46,497 nt of DNA from Bifidobacterium pluvialisilvae (GCF_019331695.1 NZ_JAHBBI010000015.1:1-46497); one strand, 5' to 3'; positions 17,449 through 26,018 are shown, counted from the first letter of the stretch. Program-made: numbers and translations. The notes: a model not told the origin generated them from the letters alone.

Positions 17449-18996
17449 ATGGGAAATCATGAGACGCGCATCACGAATGCGCGAATTCCGGGGACCGACA
17501 ACATCGTCGACATCGCGGTACTGGACGGCGTCGTCACACGCATCGCGGCCGCGGGGGATGTGCACGGGCGCGACAACGGCGAGGCGTTCGCCAAGCCCGC
17601 CTACACCGCCAATTACACCGAAACCGTGAACGCGGGCGGACGCTGGGTCATACCCGGCCTATGGGACGGTCATACGCATTTCACGCAGTGGGCGGCCACG
17701 TTCGGCCGGCTCGACCTCATCCGGGCGTCGAGCGCGCATCAGGCCATGGAGATGCTGCGCGACTATCTCGATGACCGTCGTGACTCGTTCGCCGGGCTCG
17801 ACCCCGACACGTTCATCGTGGGCATGCGCTTCCGTCATTCATTGTGGGATGACGACCAGCAGCCGTCCTTGGCCGCGATCGACGCCGTCGCCGGAGACCA
17901 GCCGGTTGCGCTTTCCAGCGCCGACATGCATTGCGGCTGGGTGAACACGGCCGCCGCGAAACGCCTCGGCGTGCACGTCGACGATTCCGGCCTGGTCGGC
18001 GAGCTCGAATGGTTCGACGCCTACAGCAAGCTCGACGACGCCACCGGCAAGGAGCAGATGAAGCTCGTCAAGGCCGCCGAACAGGATGCGGCCTCCAAGG
18101 GCATCGTCGGCATCTGCGACTACGAGATGGCCGACACCATCAGCCAATGGCAGAAGCGGTTCGACAAGGGTATCGACAAACTGCGTGTGCGCGTGGGCGT
18201 GTATCCGGAACGCATCGAGGACGCCGTCGCGGCCGGTTGGCATGGCGGTGCGGAGATCGAAGGCAGCGACGGCCTCGGCCGCGTGACCACGATGAAGCTC
18301 ATCTCCGACGGCTCGCTCAACACCCGTTCCGCCTACTGTTCCGAACCGTATTCGTCGATTACGCCGGAGACGCGTGGCGTGCTCAGCTACAGTCCCGAGC
18401 AGATCGAGCACTATATGACCATCGCGCGGGCCAACGGATTCGACGTGGCCTGCCACGCCATCGGCGACGAGGCGAACACCGTGGTGCTGGACGCGTTCGA
18501 GCATACGGGCGCCACCGGCTCCATCGAACACGCGCAGCTGCTCAAGCCCGGCGACGTCGCACGGTTCAAGGAGCTCGGACTCGTGGCCAGCGTGCAGCCG
18601 CAGCATGCCGTGGACGACCGCGACGTCGTCACCCGCTACTGGGCCAACACGTCGGCCATCCCGTTCCCGTACCGCACGCTGTATGACGCCGGCGTGCCGC
18701 TGCGCTTCGGCTCCGACGCGCCCGTCGCCGTGCTCGACCCGTGGGTGGCCATGGCCGCGGCCGTCTACCGCACCGACAGCGAACGCGACCCCTACCAGCC
18801 CGAACAGCGACTCGGCATCCGCACCGCCCTGGAGGCGTCCACCTTCGGCAACGGCACCGAGATAGCGGTCGGCGATCCCGGTGACCTCGTCCTGCTCGAC
18901 AAGGACCCGTACGCCGCCTACTCCGCCGCCGAACTGCGGACCATGCCCGTCGCCGCCACCATGTGCGCCGGCCGCTGGACCCACTTCGCCCTGTAA
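17449..18996 (+). CDS. Amidohydrolase, YtcJ-like (Amidohydro_3) family
   Basis: 515 residues, a metal-dependent hydrolase of the TIM-barrel amidohydrolase superfamily. The first metal motif is DGHTHF; later conserved segments are HCGWVNTAA, KLISDGSLNTRSA, ACHAIGDEANTVVLDAF, SIEHAQLL, QPQHAVDD and RFGSDAPV, which carries the catalytic aspartate. The C-terminal GDPGDLVLLDKDPYA is the usual beta-sandwich ending. Substrate is not predictable. ATG 17449 follows CATGAT by seven bases, with no proper RBS, again suggesting a leaderless message; in-frame ATGs at 17437 and 17440 are alternatives. Upstream open frame is repeat DNA. Confidence 0.88.
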   Translation: MGNHETRITNARIPGTDNIVDIAVLDGVVTRIAAAGDVHGRDNGEAFAKPAYTANYTETVNAGGRWVIPGLWDGHTHFTQWAATFGRLDLIRASSAHQAMEMLRDYLDDRRDSFAGLDPDTFIVGMRFRHSLWDDDQQPSLAAIDAVAGDQPVALSSADMHCGWVNTAAAKRLGVHVDDSGLVGELEWFDAYSKLDDATGKEQMKLVKAAEQDAASKGIVGICDYEMADTISQWQKRFDKGIDKLRVRVGVYPERIEDAVAAGWHGGAEIEGSDGLGRVTTMKLISDGSLNTRSAYCSEPYSSITPETRGVLSYSPEQIEHYMTIARANGFDVACHAIGDEANTVVLDAFEHTGATGSIEHAQLLKPGDVARFKELGLVASVQPQHAVDDRDVVTRYWANTSAIPFPYRTLYDAGVPLRFGSDAPVAVLDPWVAMAAAVYRTDSERDPYQPEQRLGIRTALEASTFGNGTEIAVGDPGDLVLLDKDPYAAYSAAELRTMPVAATMCAGRWTHFAL

Positions 18997-19005
18997 TCAT
19001 GCGCC

Positions 19006-19038
19006 CAACCGGCTCCCCGCTCTGAGGGGAGCCGGTTG
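19006..19038 (+). terminator. Terminator hairpin after the amidohydrolase
   Basis: A perfect 13-bp stem (CAACCGGCTCCCC at 19006-19018, complement at 19026-19038) with a 7-base loop lies nine bases after the stop codon. There is no U-run. Confidence 0.6.
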
Positions 19039-19055
19039 CCGAGATGCGATGTCTC

Positions 19056-19104
19056 ACCACCCCCAGTCTCGGCTGCGCCGAGCCAGCCCCCGCCGGCGGG
19101 GGCC
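19056..19104 (-). repeat. Palindromic repeat family G, intergenic copy
   Basis: Read on the minus strand this gives GGCCCCCGCCGGCGGGGGCT, then a TCGGC-GCA-GCCGA dyad, then ACTGGGGG. It matches the order and spacing of the copy translated inside the MEMO-AMMECR1 linker. Confidence 0.75.
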
Positions 19105-19132
19105 GACCGCTTGAGACGCGTGGTCTTTTCTG

Positions 19133-19409
19133 TTGTCATCCTGAGCGAGCGGTCTCTCGCTTCTGTCATCCTGAGCGAGCGGCTTCCACTGCCAACCCGA
19201 GCGAGCGGTCTCTCGCTTCTGTCATCCTGAGCGAGCGGAGCGAGTCGAAGGATCTCTACGGGCGTTCAAGATCCTTCGACTCCGGCCTACGGCCTTCGCT
19301 CAGGATGACAATAGAGGAGGCGTCCTTCGCTCAGGATGACAATGGGAGGTAATCGGCCTCCGCTCAGGATGACAATGGAAGGTGGCTGGCCTGCCGCTCA
19401 GGATGACAG
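19133..19409. repeat. GTCATCCTGAG repeat cluster C
   Basis: Between the amidohydrolase and nitroreductase genes. Two half-units on the left, the complete palindrome at 19220-19310, and three half-units on the right. No gene lies between 18997 and 19531. Confidence 0.85.
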
Positions 19410-19531
19410 AACTCTTTTCAGCCGAGACGCGTGGTTTCGCATCCGGTGAAGTCGCGGCCGGTCCGCCTACAATGGGCGATAGGTCGGCATCGACGCCGAC
19501 GTTACGCATCCCGAGCATCCAGGAGGTTGCC

Positions 19532-20071
19532 ATGAACATGATGCAGGTGATCAGAACACGTAAGACATGCCGCGAATTCACGGACGAACCGGTGACCCGC
19601 GAGCAGATCCAGACCATTCTCGAAGCGGCCAACGCGGCTCCCATCGGCATGCACGATTATGAGGCCATCGAAATCTCCGTCATCACCGACCGTGCGAAAA
19701 TCGACAAGATCGACGCGCTCGCCGGCCCCAACGCCGGCCGCATGGGCACCGGGCCCACGTACAAGGCGCCCGTGCTCATCCTCCTCTCCGGCGAGGAATC
19801 CGGCATCGAACGCGGCACCGCATACTGCAACGCCGCCGGCATCATCGAGAACATGGCGCTCGCGGCCACGGACCTCGGCCTCGGCAGCGGCTACATCCTC
19901 GGCGTCATCAAGGCGCTGCAGTCGCATCCCGAATTGTTCGCCGAGCTCGGCGTGGACGAGGGCTACGTGCCCGTCTCGGCCATGACGCTCGGCCACGCGT
20001 CCGACGCCACGCTGCTCACCGAGGAGCGCGAGCCCACGACCGCCAACTTCGTCACCCACTTCGTCGGCTAG
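19532..20071 (+). CDS. Nitroreductase family protein
   Basis: 179 residues. The N-terminal segment RTRKTCREFTDEPVTREQI is the FMN-phosphate-binding opening of the nitroreductase fold, followed by LEAANAAPIG (flavin contact). GLGSGYILG near residue 130 matches the glycine-rich region. Such homodimeric FMN enzymes reduce nitro compounds, quinones or flavins with NAD(P)H; the true substrate is unknown. ATG 19532 has AGGAGG at 19521-19526. TACAAT at 19469-19474 is a possible -10 box. It stands alone between two repeat clusters. Confidence 0.88.
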   Translation: MNMMQVIRTRKTCREFTDEPVTREQIQTILEAANAAPIGMHDYEAIEISVITDRAKIDKIDALAGPNAGRMGTGPTYKAPVLILLSGEESGIERGTAYCNAAGIIENMALAATDLGLGSGYILGVIKALQSHPELFAELGVDEGYVPVSAMTLGHASDATLLTEEREPTTANFVTHFVG

Positions 20072-20131
20072 CCGCAGCGGCGACCGGGGCGGATTCCTCC
20101 CGCCGTCGTCCTGGGCGGTCGGTCTTTCTTA

Positions 20132-20283
20132 CTGTCATTCTGGACGAGCGGTTTTTTCCTACTGTCATCCTGAGCGAGCGGAGCGAGTCGAAGGATCTCT
20201 GTGTGCGTTCAGGATCCTTCGACTCCGGCCTCCGGCCTTCGCTCAGGATGACAATGGGAGGCCGGCCTTCGCTCAGGATGACA
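20132..20283. repeat. GTCATCCTGAG repeat cluster D
   Basis: One degenerate half-unit, a complete palindrome (20163-20253) and one trailing half-unit, between the nitroreductase and aspA genes. No gene is present in this gap. Confidence 0.85.
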
Positions 20284-20328
20284 GGAACCGCCCAGCCAAC
20301 CCCCTCCCGCTAAGCTTTCGGCTGATGT

Positions 20329-20358
20329 TTGACGTTTTGTCGAGCAAGCCGCCATGAT
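20329..20358 (+). promoter_or_regulatory. Probable aspA promoter
   Basis: TTGACG (20329-20334) and CATGAT (20353-20358) are 18 bases apart. The predicted start site is near 20365, about 40 bases before the aspA start codon. Confidence 0.55.
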
Positions 20359-20406
20359 AGTGACGGACAGTTTTTCAATGGGAGTTTCAGTGGGAGGGAT
20401 TCCTTC

Positions 20407-21900
20407 ATGGCCAGGCATGCGACGAAAATCACCCGGAAAACCCATCGCGACACCGCCACGCGCACGGAGCACGACTGCATCGGCACGTTCGAGGTGCCGG
20501 CGAAGGCGTATTGGGGCATCCATACCGCGCGTGCCATGGAGAACTTCCAGGTCTCCAACATTCCCGATTCCACGCATCCGCAGCTCATCAAGGCGTATGC
20601 CACGATAAAGAAGGCGTGCGCCACGGCCAACGAGGAGCTTGGTCTCATCCCCGGCGTGCAGGCGGGCGCCATCCGTCAGGCGTGCATGGAGATCGAGAAC
20701 GGGCGTTGGATGGACCAGTTCCCCGTCGACGTGTTCCAGGGCGGGGCCGGCACGAGCACGAACATGAACGTGAACGAGGTGATCGCCAACCGCGCGTTGG
20801 AATTGGCCGGCCATAAGAAAGGCGATTACGAGTTCATCCATCCGAATGATGACGTCAACAAGTCCCAGTCGACGAACGACACGTATCCGGCGGCCTGCCG
20901 CCTGGCGTTGATCGATGTGCTCGGCCCGTTGGCGCAGTCGACCGACAAGCTCGCGCGCGCGTTCCATCGTCTCGCCGACCGTCATATCAATGATGTGACC
21001 GTGGGCCGCACCCAGTTGCAGGATGCGGTGCCGATGACGTATGGTCAGGAGTTCCATGCGTTCGCGAGTTTTCTCAAGTCCGACATCGCCGCGTTCGAGG
21101 CGTTGGTGCCGCGTCTGGCCGTGGTGAATCTTGGTGCGACGGCCATCGGCACGGGTATTTGCGCGAATCCGGAGTTCCGTGCGTCGGCGGTCCGTCATCT
21201 TGCGCAGATGACCGGTCTGCCGATTACGGCGGCGCCGGATCCGGTGGCCGCCGTGACCGATATGAGCGTGTATGTGGCCGTGTCGTCGGCGGTGAAGAAC
21301 CTCGCCATCCATTTGAAGAAGGCGGCCGACGATCTGCGACTGCTGAATTCGGGTCCGAACGCCGGATTCAACGATATTAATGTGCCGGCGCGGCAGGCCG
21401 GGTCGAGCATCATGCCGGGCAAGGTGAATCCGGTGGTGCCCGAATGCGTGAACCAGTGCGTGTTCTCCATTTTCGGCATGGATACGACCGTGCAGTGGGC
21501 GGCTGCGGAGGGGCAGTTGCAGCTCAACGCGTTCGATCCGGTGATCATCCATGCGCTGTTGAGCGGCATGGAGCTGATTTCGCGTGCGATGGACGTGTTC
21601 CGTGAGGAGTGCGTGAACGGCATCACCATCAATGCGGAGATTGGCCGGCATTATGCCGAGTCGACGCCGTCGATCGCCGCGTCGCTGAACGAGGCGTTGG
21701 GATATGAGGACGCGATGACGATTGCGAAGGAGGCCGAGGAGAGCGGCCGTACTGTGCGTGAGGTGGCCGGCGAGCGTACGCGGATTCCCGCCGCCAAGCT
21801 CGACGAATTGCTCGACCCGATTGCGTTGTCGCGTCGTCTTGGCCAGACGTGCCGTGAGCGTACCGACCGCAGCGGTCGTGGACGCGACGGCCGCAGGTAG
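20407..21900 (+). CDS. aspA: Aspartate ammonia-lyase
   Basis: 497 residues, slightly longer than typical AspA (about 470) because of N- and C-terminal basic tails. It converts L-aspartate to fumarate and ammonia. The superfamily signature GSSIMPGKVNP is present, with the N-terminal EVPAKAYWGIHTARAMENF and DDVNKSQSTNDTYP segments favouring aspartase over fumarase. ATG 20407 follows GGGAGGG (20392-20398) at a good distance. Third-position use shifts in the second half (many NNG and NNT codons, as in GATGCGGTGCCGATGACGTA), unlike the C-rich neighbours. It ends in a strong terminator. Confidence 0.92.
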   Translation: MARHATKITRKTHRDTATRTEHDCIGTFEVPAKAYWGIHTARAMENFQVSNIPDSTHPQLIKAYATIKKACATANEELGLIPGVQAGAIRQACMEIENGRWMDQFPVDVFQGGAGTSTNMNVNEVIANRALELAGHKKGDYEFIHPNDDVNKSQSTNDTYPAACRLALIDVLGPLAQSTDKLARAFHRLADRHINDVTVGRTQLQDAVPMTYGQEFHAFASFLKSDIAAFEALVPRLAVVNLGATAIGTGICANPEFRASAVRHLAQMTGLPITAAPDPVAAVTDMSVYVAVSSAVKNLAIHLKKAADDLRLLNSGPNAGFNDINVPARQAGSSIMPGKVNPVVPECVNQCVFSIFGMDTTVQWAAAEGQLQLNAFDPVIIHALLSGMELISRAMDVFREECVNGITINAEIGRHYAESTPSIAASLNEALGYEDAMTIAKEAEESGRTVREVAGERTRIPAAKLDELLDPIALSRRLGQTCRERTDRSGRGRDGRR

Positions 21901-21929
21901 TCGGTCCGCGGTCGCCGCGCGGTTGCGCG

Positions 21930-21958
21930 GCCATGGGGTCTTTTTCGGTCGTTCGCTG
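21930..21958 (+). repeat. 29-bp direct repeat, left copy
   Basis: The sequence ends CTTTTTCGGTCGTTCGCTG. A copy matching at 27 of 29 positions lies at 23119-23147 in the same orientation, on the other side of the HTH/PIN gene pair. Confidence 0.85.
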
Positions 21959-21987
21959 GTGGACCGGTCTGTGTTTATGTGATTTTT

Positions 21988-22038
21988 CGCCGTGGTCCAT
22001 GGGGAAAGGCGATTTTTCCATGGACCACGGCGTTTTTT
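21988..22038 (+). terminator. Rho-independent terminator of aspA
   Basis: A 15-bp core stem (CGCCGTGGTCCATGG at 21988-22002; complement ending 22032) with a GGAAA/TTTTTCC extension and loop is followed by six T at 22033-22038, a classic intrinsic terminator. Its stem word GTCCAT recurs five more times in the next 200 bases. Confidence 0.85.
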
Positions 22039-22163
22039 ATGCGATTCGCGGAGTAGTCCATCGGCGTCTGAATAATGAACCAATCAAAACCGCATGATTG
22101 CAATGATTGTACTTCCCTGACTCATGGTTTGTGATGGACCATGTTGCATTTTTGCCGATAAAT

Positions 22164-22207
22164 CATCGTTGTCCATCCAAATCGTCCAATTGTGATGGAC
22201 AACGATG
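22164..22207. repeat. Hairpin re-using the GTCCAT word
   Basis: Perfect 14-bp inverted repeat (CATCGTTGTCCATC at 22164-22177; complement at 22194-22207), 16-base loop. No U-run on either strand. It lies 79 bases beyond the end of the truncated PIN gene. The gap 21959-22285 contains no gene. Confidence 0.7.
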
Positions 22208-22285
22208 TATTCTGATGCTTTTACCCTGCAGTCCATGGGTATTGGAGCGTTCGATGTCCTGTAGAAGCTCCGCTGGGAGCATGAT

Positions 22286-22489
22286 CTAACAGAAATCATT
22301 GACAATGCCTGTTATGCTGTCGCCTGAACGTTGGGGGTTCTTTCTGCGGAATTCATAGATGACTTCGGCGAATACATCCTCGCTGGAGAACAGTTTGAAT
22401 ACTTGGATCTCGCTAGTGGATAATGCGTATAGCCAATCTCGAACCGTACGAGAATACAGGATATTCGCATCAACGAAAACCCGTTCCAT
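22286..22489 (-). pseudogene. Truncated PIN-domain toxin
   Basis: Only 67 residues, about a third of a PIN protein. The opening MERVFVDANILYSRTVRDWL holds the first catalytic aspartate (VDAN), and SSEDVFAEVIYEFRRKNP the conserved acidic position; the protein ends at GIVNDFC before the remaining acidic metal ligands. Intact PIN toxins are Mg-dependent ribonucleases. The ATG has GGAGG nearby, so the reading frame start looks intact. I find no continuation in another frame downstream, only AT-richer DNA with hairpins, so the 3' end appears lost by deletion. It lies 49 bases downstream of the HTH gene, in the usual antitoxin-toxin order. Confidence 0.7.
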
Positions 22490-22538
22490 ATGTCCTCCGC
22501 TGTTTGAATGCCGTCAATGGCAGCAATGCTACGCGGAC

Positions 22539-22973
22539 TTAGTTCAGCTCGTCGAGAGAATCTCGCATTTGCAGGAACTTCTTGCGCTTGATTCGCTGCT
22601 GCCTAGTGCGGTACTCGAGAATGTCGTTGAGGCGGAAGCGATGATGCGCGCCGACCTTGTATGAGGGAATTTCGCCGTCTCTCACCATTTTGAGCAGAGT
22701 CGGGCGAGAGATGCCGAGCATTTCCGCGGCGGCGGTTGTGCGCAGTTCGCGCGGCGTAGTAGAGATAACGACCCGTGAACCCTTTCCAAGGCTTTCCAGC
22801 ACACTCATCACTATGGAGGAGACATCTTTGGGCAGTTCGATTTTTTCGCCGTGAGCCAGTAAAGCAAGCTCCGAACGAACGTCTTGCACATCATTCACCG
22901 TTTGCGCGACGTTTCTCCGGGTTGCATCGTCTACGAGAATCGTCAACTCCTTATCGCGGTTCAATACTTCCAA
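22539..22973 (-). CDS. Excisionase-like HTH antitoxin of a PIN module
   Basis: About 144 residues. The C-terminal half has a MerR/excisionase-type winged helix: TTAAAEMLGISRPTLLKMVR then GEIPSYKVGAHHRFRLNDIL, ending in a basic tail RTRQQRIKRKKF. The N-terminal half is charged and helical. This architecture is common for antitoxins paired with PIN toxins, and the truncated PIN gene follows on the same strand. TTG 22973 is chosen because GGGGAGG lies about five bases upstream; no ATG has a site that good, though longer in-frame starts exist up to 23117. CACTT-GT-AAGTG at 23021-23032 may be its operator, as such proteins often repress their own promoter. Confidence 0.75.
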   Translation of the reverse strand: MEVLNRDKELTILVDDATRRNVAQTVNDVQDVRSELALLAHGEKIELPKDVSSIVMSVLESLGKGSRVVISTTPRELRTTAAAEMLGISRPTLLKMVRDGEIPSYKVGAHHRFRLNDILEYRTRQQRIKRKKFLQMRDSLDELN

Positions 22974-23010
22974 AATTTCCTCCCCTCGTGTGCGATGGAT
23001 TGTTTTTAAA

Positions 23011-23032
23011 CTAAAACTTTCACTTGTAAGTG
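23011..23032 (-). promoter_or_regulatory. Candidate operator/promoter of the HTH-PIN pair
   Basis: Inverted repeat CACTT-GT-AAGTG (23021-23032) sits about 50 bases upstream of the TTG start in an AT-rich stretch (TTTTAGTTTAAA on the minus strand) that could hold a -10 box. Autoregulation is inferred from family behaviour. Confidence 0.35.
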
Positions 23033-23118
23033 TAACACCTTCTTCGGCATTGGAGAGTCGTCTCCTTGCCGAAGGCATAACTGACGGGGATTGTAGGCCT
23101 ATCAGACGTGATCGCACA

Positions 23119-23147
23119 GCCGTGGGGCCTTTTTCGGTCGTTCGCTG
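23119..23147 (+). repeat. 29-bp direct repeat, right copy
   Basis: Matches 21930-21958 at 27 of 29 positions, same orientation. Its last nine bases double as the outer arm of the hairpin that follows. Confidence 0.85.
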
Positions 23148-23204
23148 ATTTCACCGCGAAACAGGGTGTGCAAGCGCTTGTTTGCGGTGAAACCGGCGAA
23201 CGAC
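23137..23204. repeat. Nested palindrome with TTCACCGC arms
   Basis: Outer arms GTCGTTCGC (23137-23145) and GCGAACGAC (23196-23204); inner arms TTCACCGC (23150-23157) and GCGGTGAA (23184-23191). A third GCGGTGAA is at 23213-23220. It marks the right-hand boundary of the HTH/PIN island. Confidence 0.7.
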
Positions 23205-23313
23205 GTTAATATGCGGTGAACACGGCGAATTATCGTGGGCGGGTGGATCGCATCGGCGCGGTCCGGCCTCGTTCGTGACGCCGTCTCGAATTCGCCGGTA
23301 TCTGCGTATCTGT

Positions 23314-23567
23314 GTATACGTCTGTGTATACGCGATGCATGCACCTATATATACGTGTTGTATACGCGGCCTCGGGGTCTTGGCCGAGTCATGTATGAGG
23401 GGACGGGGCGGTCTCCTTTGCGGACGGTTCGGCCGTCCGGTGATGGCGGGGGATTGATTCCCCTCCTCGGCGTGTTGTCCATGCAGGGGTGAATTCTTGG
23501 GGTAATTCCCCTACTGGGGGGTAGTGGTCTCGATGGGTTGCGAAAAGCGTTTGACTGTGGGTATACG
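23314..23567 (+). promoter_or_regulatory. GTATACG repeats and G-rich leader upstream of the pilus tip gene
   Basis: The 740-base gap before the pilus operon holds no gene. GTATACG occurs four times (23314, 23326, 23360, 23561). From about 23452 three GGGG...ATT...CCCC-like blocks end in a G6 run at 23516-23521. TTGCGA (near 23539) and TATACG (23562) are 18 bases apart and could be a promoter. This looks like a regulated or variable control region, but no regulator is identified. Confidence 0.4.
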
Positions 23568-23625
23568 AGGGGCATCGGTAAACTCTGGAGGGTATCAAAG
23601 GGGCATGTAAAGCCCGCTTTTTCGT

Positions 23626-23634
23626 TGGTATTAT
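23626..23634 (+). promoter_or_regulatory. Extended -10 box before the pilus tip gene
   Basis: TGGTATTAT at 23626-23634 fits an extended -10 (TGn then TATTAT), giving a leader of about 75 bases before ATG 23717. No clear -35 is seen. Confidence 0.4.
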
Positions 23635-23716
23635 GCCGATTCTGTAGGCACTATCGTGTGGTGGAATTACGCATGAGGGGTGCCAGGGAACACAGGCTTG
23701 AGAAAAGAGCGGGATT

Positions 23717-26011
23717 ATGAAACAGCATGACAACCCGAAGCGCAAAGGGGGAATAGTCGCGCGCGTGGCCGCCGCACTGTCTGCGCTCGCGGTCTTGGGC
23801 ACGATGGCGGTGACCGGCACCGCCGTCGCCGCCACGGCGAACGAGGCGCCGACTGCGGAAACCACGTCGACCACACCGGCCCAGACTCCGGACGCCGAGA
23901 CCAAGGGCACTACGGACGCCGCAACGAACAACGGAGCCGCGAAGGATTCGGCCACGTCCGGAACCAACGGATCCTCGACGCCGACGAACGGCACCACCAA
24001 CGAGGCGACGCCGTCCCCGTCCCCGACCCCCGACAAGCAGGTCCGCGCCGTCCCGGCCCCCGCGACCACGCTCGCCGCCCGTGCGGCCGGAAACTGCTCC
24101 TATGCCACTGATGACAGTGGTCTGAAGCATGTGTGCTGGCTGGATATGTCCGGCTTCAACCAGAATGAGGCTGAGTACGGTGGCCAGCAGATGACGGTGC
24201 CGCTGGCCGGTGGTCTGTCGCTGTCCTTCACGGCCACCTACTCGTCTCCGAAGGGTCGCGACGTTGTTGCAGCTGCGGCCCCGGTGTGGGATGACGAGAA
24301 TGGTCATTCCGTCTTCGGCGAGGAACTGTACCCCGGTGTCGGAGGCAAGCCTGTGCTGTACCAGAAGAGCGGTGACAGCGCATACAACGCGACTTCCACC
24401 ATTACGTTGACGAACGTTCAGCTGTTGAGGAACGGCGCACGTGTGACCGACAGTGATTACTCCCTTATCCTCGGCGATGGTGAGAGTACCGCGGTCGGTG
24501 AATCGATCAGCTATGGTTCCAGCGCACCGCTTACCCAGCTGGCCCAGTATCCGGCATCTGCCGGAAATGGATGGGGCCTGTGCACGCCTTCGGGTGTGGG
24601 ATCGACCAGCGTGACCTGCACCGGTAACGGTGAGGATAAGAATACGCTTATGGGCATTCGCCTGTACCAGACGAACAACCCGACTGAGGTGTCCATCACG
24701 CTGAAGGACAATGATCCCGGTTCCCGTCAGGGTGCCGTGTTCGGCGTCATGTTCGCCTCGGCGTTGACCACCGTCAGTGTGGACAACAACGCGAATAATG
24801 CGTTCACTGCCAAGGTGGAGGAAACGAACAACCAGCAGAACCAGGAGTCGACTCAGGCTTCCGCCGGAGAAACCACGACCAGTGGCACCCTTGCCATTCT
24901 GGCCAAAGGCAACGAGTCGAAGGACGTCACGTTCACCCTGAGCGGTGTTTCCAATTGGGATAACTACGATGTGACGTTCTCCTGCGACGGCGCGTGCTCT
25001 AACAATCCTCCGAAGGCTCAGTTGCAGAACGGCGTGTATACCGCTACGACCTCCGTCAAGCCCAACGAATCCGTGCACGGCACGTGGGTTGTCACGCCCA
25101 AGACGATGAAGATCGATGTGAAGAAGGAATGGGCCGATGGTGCCACCAAGGCCAATAGCGTGACCGTCTCCCTGAACAGCTGCACCGACAAGACCTACGC
25201 AACGTGCCAGCCGACTGGTCAGACGAAGACGCTGCAGGCTGATGGCTGGACGGCATCGTTCACCGATCTCAAGGCCGGCTACTACCAGGTGGTCGAAACC
25301 GCGGTCGACGGTGACGCCAGCAAGGTGAAGGAATACAAGGTCACCTATTCACCGGATGGCGGCCATGCCGATCTGAGCGGCTACAAGGACGCCACTGTCA
25401 CCATCACGAACGCCCCGGCTTCAGTCACGTTGCCTGCTGCCGAGTTCTTCAAGGCTCGTGCCGTCATCGTGGGGCGTGAATGGAAGACCAACCCCGCCGA
25501 TTCGTTCACCTACGTGCTCAACGGTAAGGCGTCTGTTACCGGCAAGTCCCGTGCTGCAGGTGATTGCCAGCCCATGCCGGCGGACTACAACATCCCGGAA
25601 TGCAATACTTCCATCATCGTGACGGATAAGAACGCGCATTCGTTCGGCGACATCACCTACTCGGAAGCGGGCACCTACACGTACCGCATCAACGAGTCCG
25701 CGCAGGTGAACCACGATATTACGCGGTCCCAGGCTGTATATCAGGTGGTGGTCACTGTGGCCACCGGTACTGATGGCAACCTCACTGCCACTGCGAAGGT
25801 CAGTCAGGTGAATGACGACAACGGTACCGTCGTCTCGCCCGCGAAACTCATGGCCGACAAAACCGGTGTGTTCACACATTACCTGCTGCTGTCCGCGCTG
25901 CCGGTGACCGGTGGCACGACGGGGCGTGCCTGGCTCATCGCCTCGGGTGTGATGCTGGCGCTGGCCGGTGCCGCCTACACGGTGTGGCGCAGGACCCGGA
26001 TGGAGGTCTGA
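23717..26011 (+). CDS. LPXTG-anchored pilus tip/minor subunit
   Basis: 764 residues. Signal peptide at about 1-40 (basic start, hydrophobic core, AATA end), then a Thr/Ala/Pro-rich spacer to about 120. A globular region follows (130-380), then a Cna_B-like domain (about 455-545, MKIDVKKEWADGATKANSV ... YYQVVETA), an Ig domain of the FctA type (about 560-715, FGDITYSEAGTYTYRINES), the sorting motif LPVTGG at about 728, a hydrophobic helix and RRTRMEV. In two-subunit bifidobacterial and actinomycete fimbriae a large protein of this kind sits upstream of the backbone gene and caps the pilus. ATG 23717 is the only sensible start. No class C sortase gene lies nearby. Confidence 0.88.
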   Translation: MKQHDNPKRKGGIVARVAAALSALAVLGTMAVTGTAVAATANEAPTAETTSTTPAQTPDAETKGTTDAATNNGAAKDSATSGTNGSSTPTNGTTNEATPSPSPTPDKQVRAVPAPATTLAARAAGNCSYATDDSGLKHVCWLDMSGFNQNEAEYGGQQMTVPLAGGLSLSFTATYSSPKGRDVVAAAAPVWDDENGHSVFGEELYPGVGGKPVLYQKSGDSAYNATSTITLTNVQLLRNGARVTDSDYSLILGDGESTAVGESISYGSSAPLTQLAQYPASAGNGWGLCTPSGVGSTSVTCTGNGEDKNTLMGIRLYQTNNPTEVSITLKDNDPGSRQGAVFGVMFASALTTVSVDNNANNAFTAKVEETNNQQNQESTQASAGETTTSGTLAILAKGNESKDVTFTLSGVSNWDNYDVTFSCDGACSNNPPKAQLQNGVYTATTSVKPNESVHGTWVVTPKTMKIDVKKEWADGATKANSVTVSLNSCTDKTYATCQPTGQTKTLQADGWTASFTDLKAGYYQVVETAVDGDASKVKEYKVTYSPDGGHADLSGYKDATVTITNAPASVTLPAAEFFKARAVIVGREWKTNPADSFTYVLNGKASVTGKSRAAGDCQPMPADYNIPECNTSIIVTDKNAHSFGDITYSEAGTYTYRINESAQVNHDITRSQAVYQVVVTVATGTDGNLTATAKVSQVNDDNGTVVSPAKLMADKTGVFTHYLLLSALPVTGGTTGRAWLIASGVMLALAGAAYTVWRRTRMEV

Positions 26012-26018
26012 GGCTTCC

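Noticed and set aside
20407-21900. Class II fumarase (fumC)
   Set aside because: It shares the superfamily signature, but the N-terminal GIHTARAMENF region and overall pattern fit aspartate ammonia-lyase better.
22084-22305. A 73-residue minus-strand frame overlapping the end of the PIN gene
   Set aside because: It runs through two hairpins, has no RBS or recognisable sequence, and does not continue the PIN fold.
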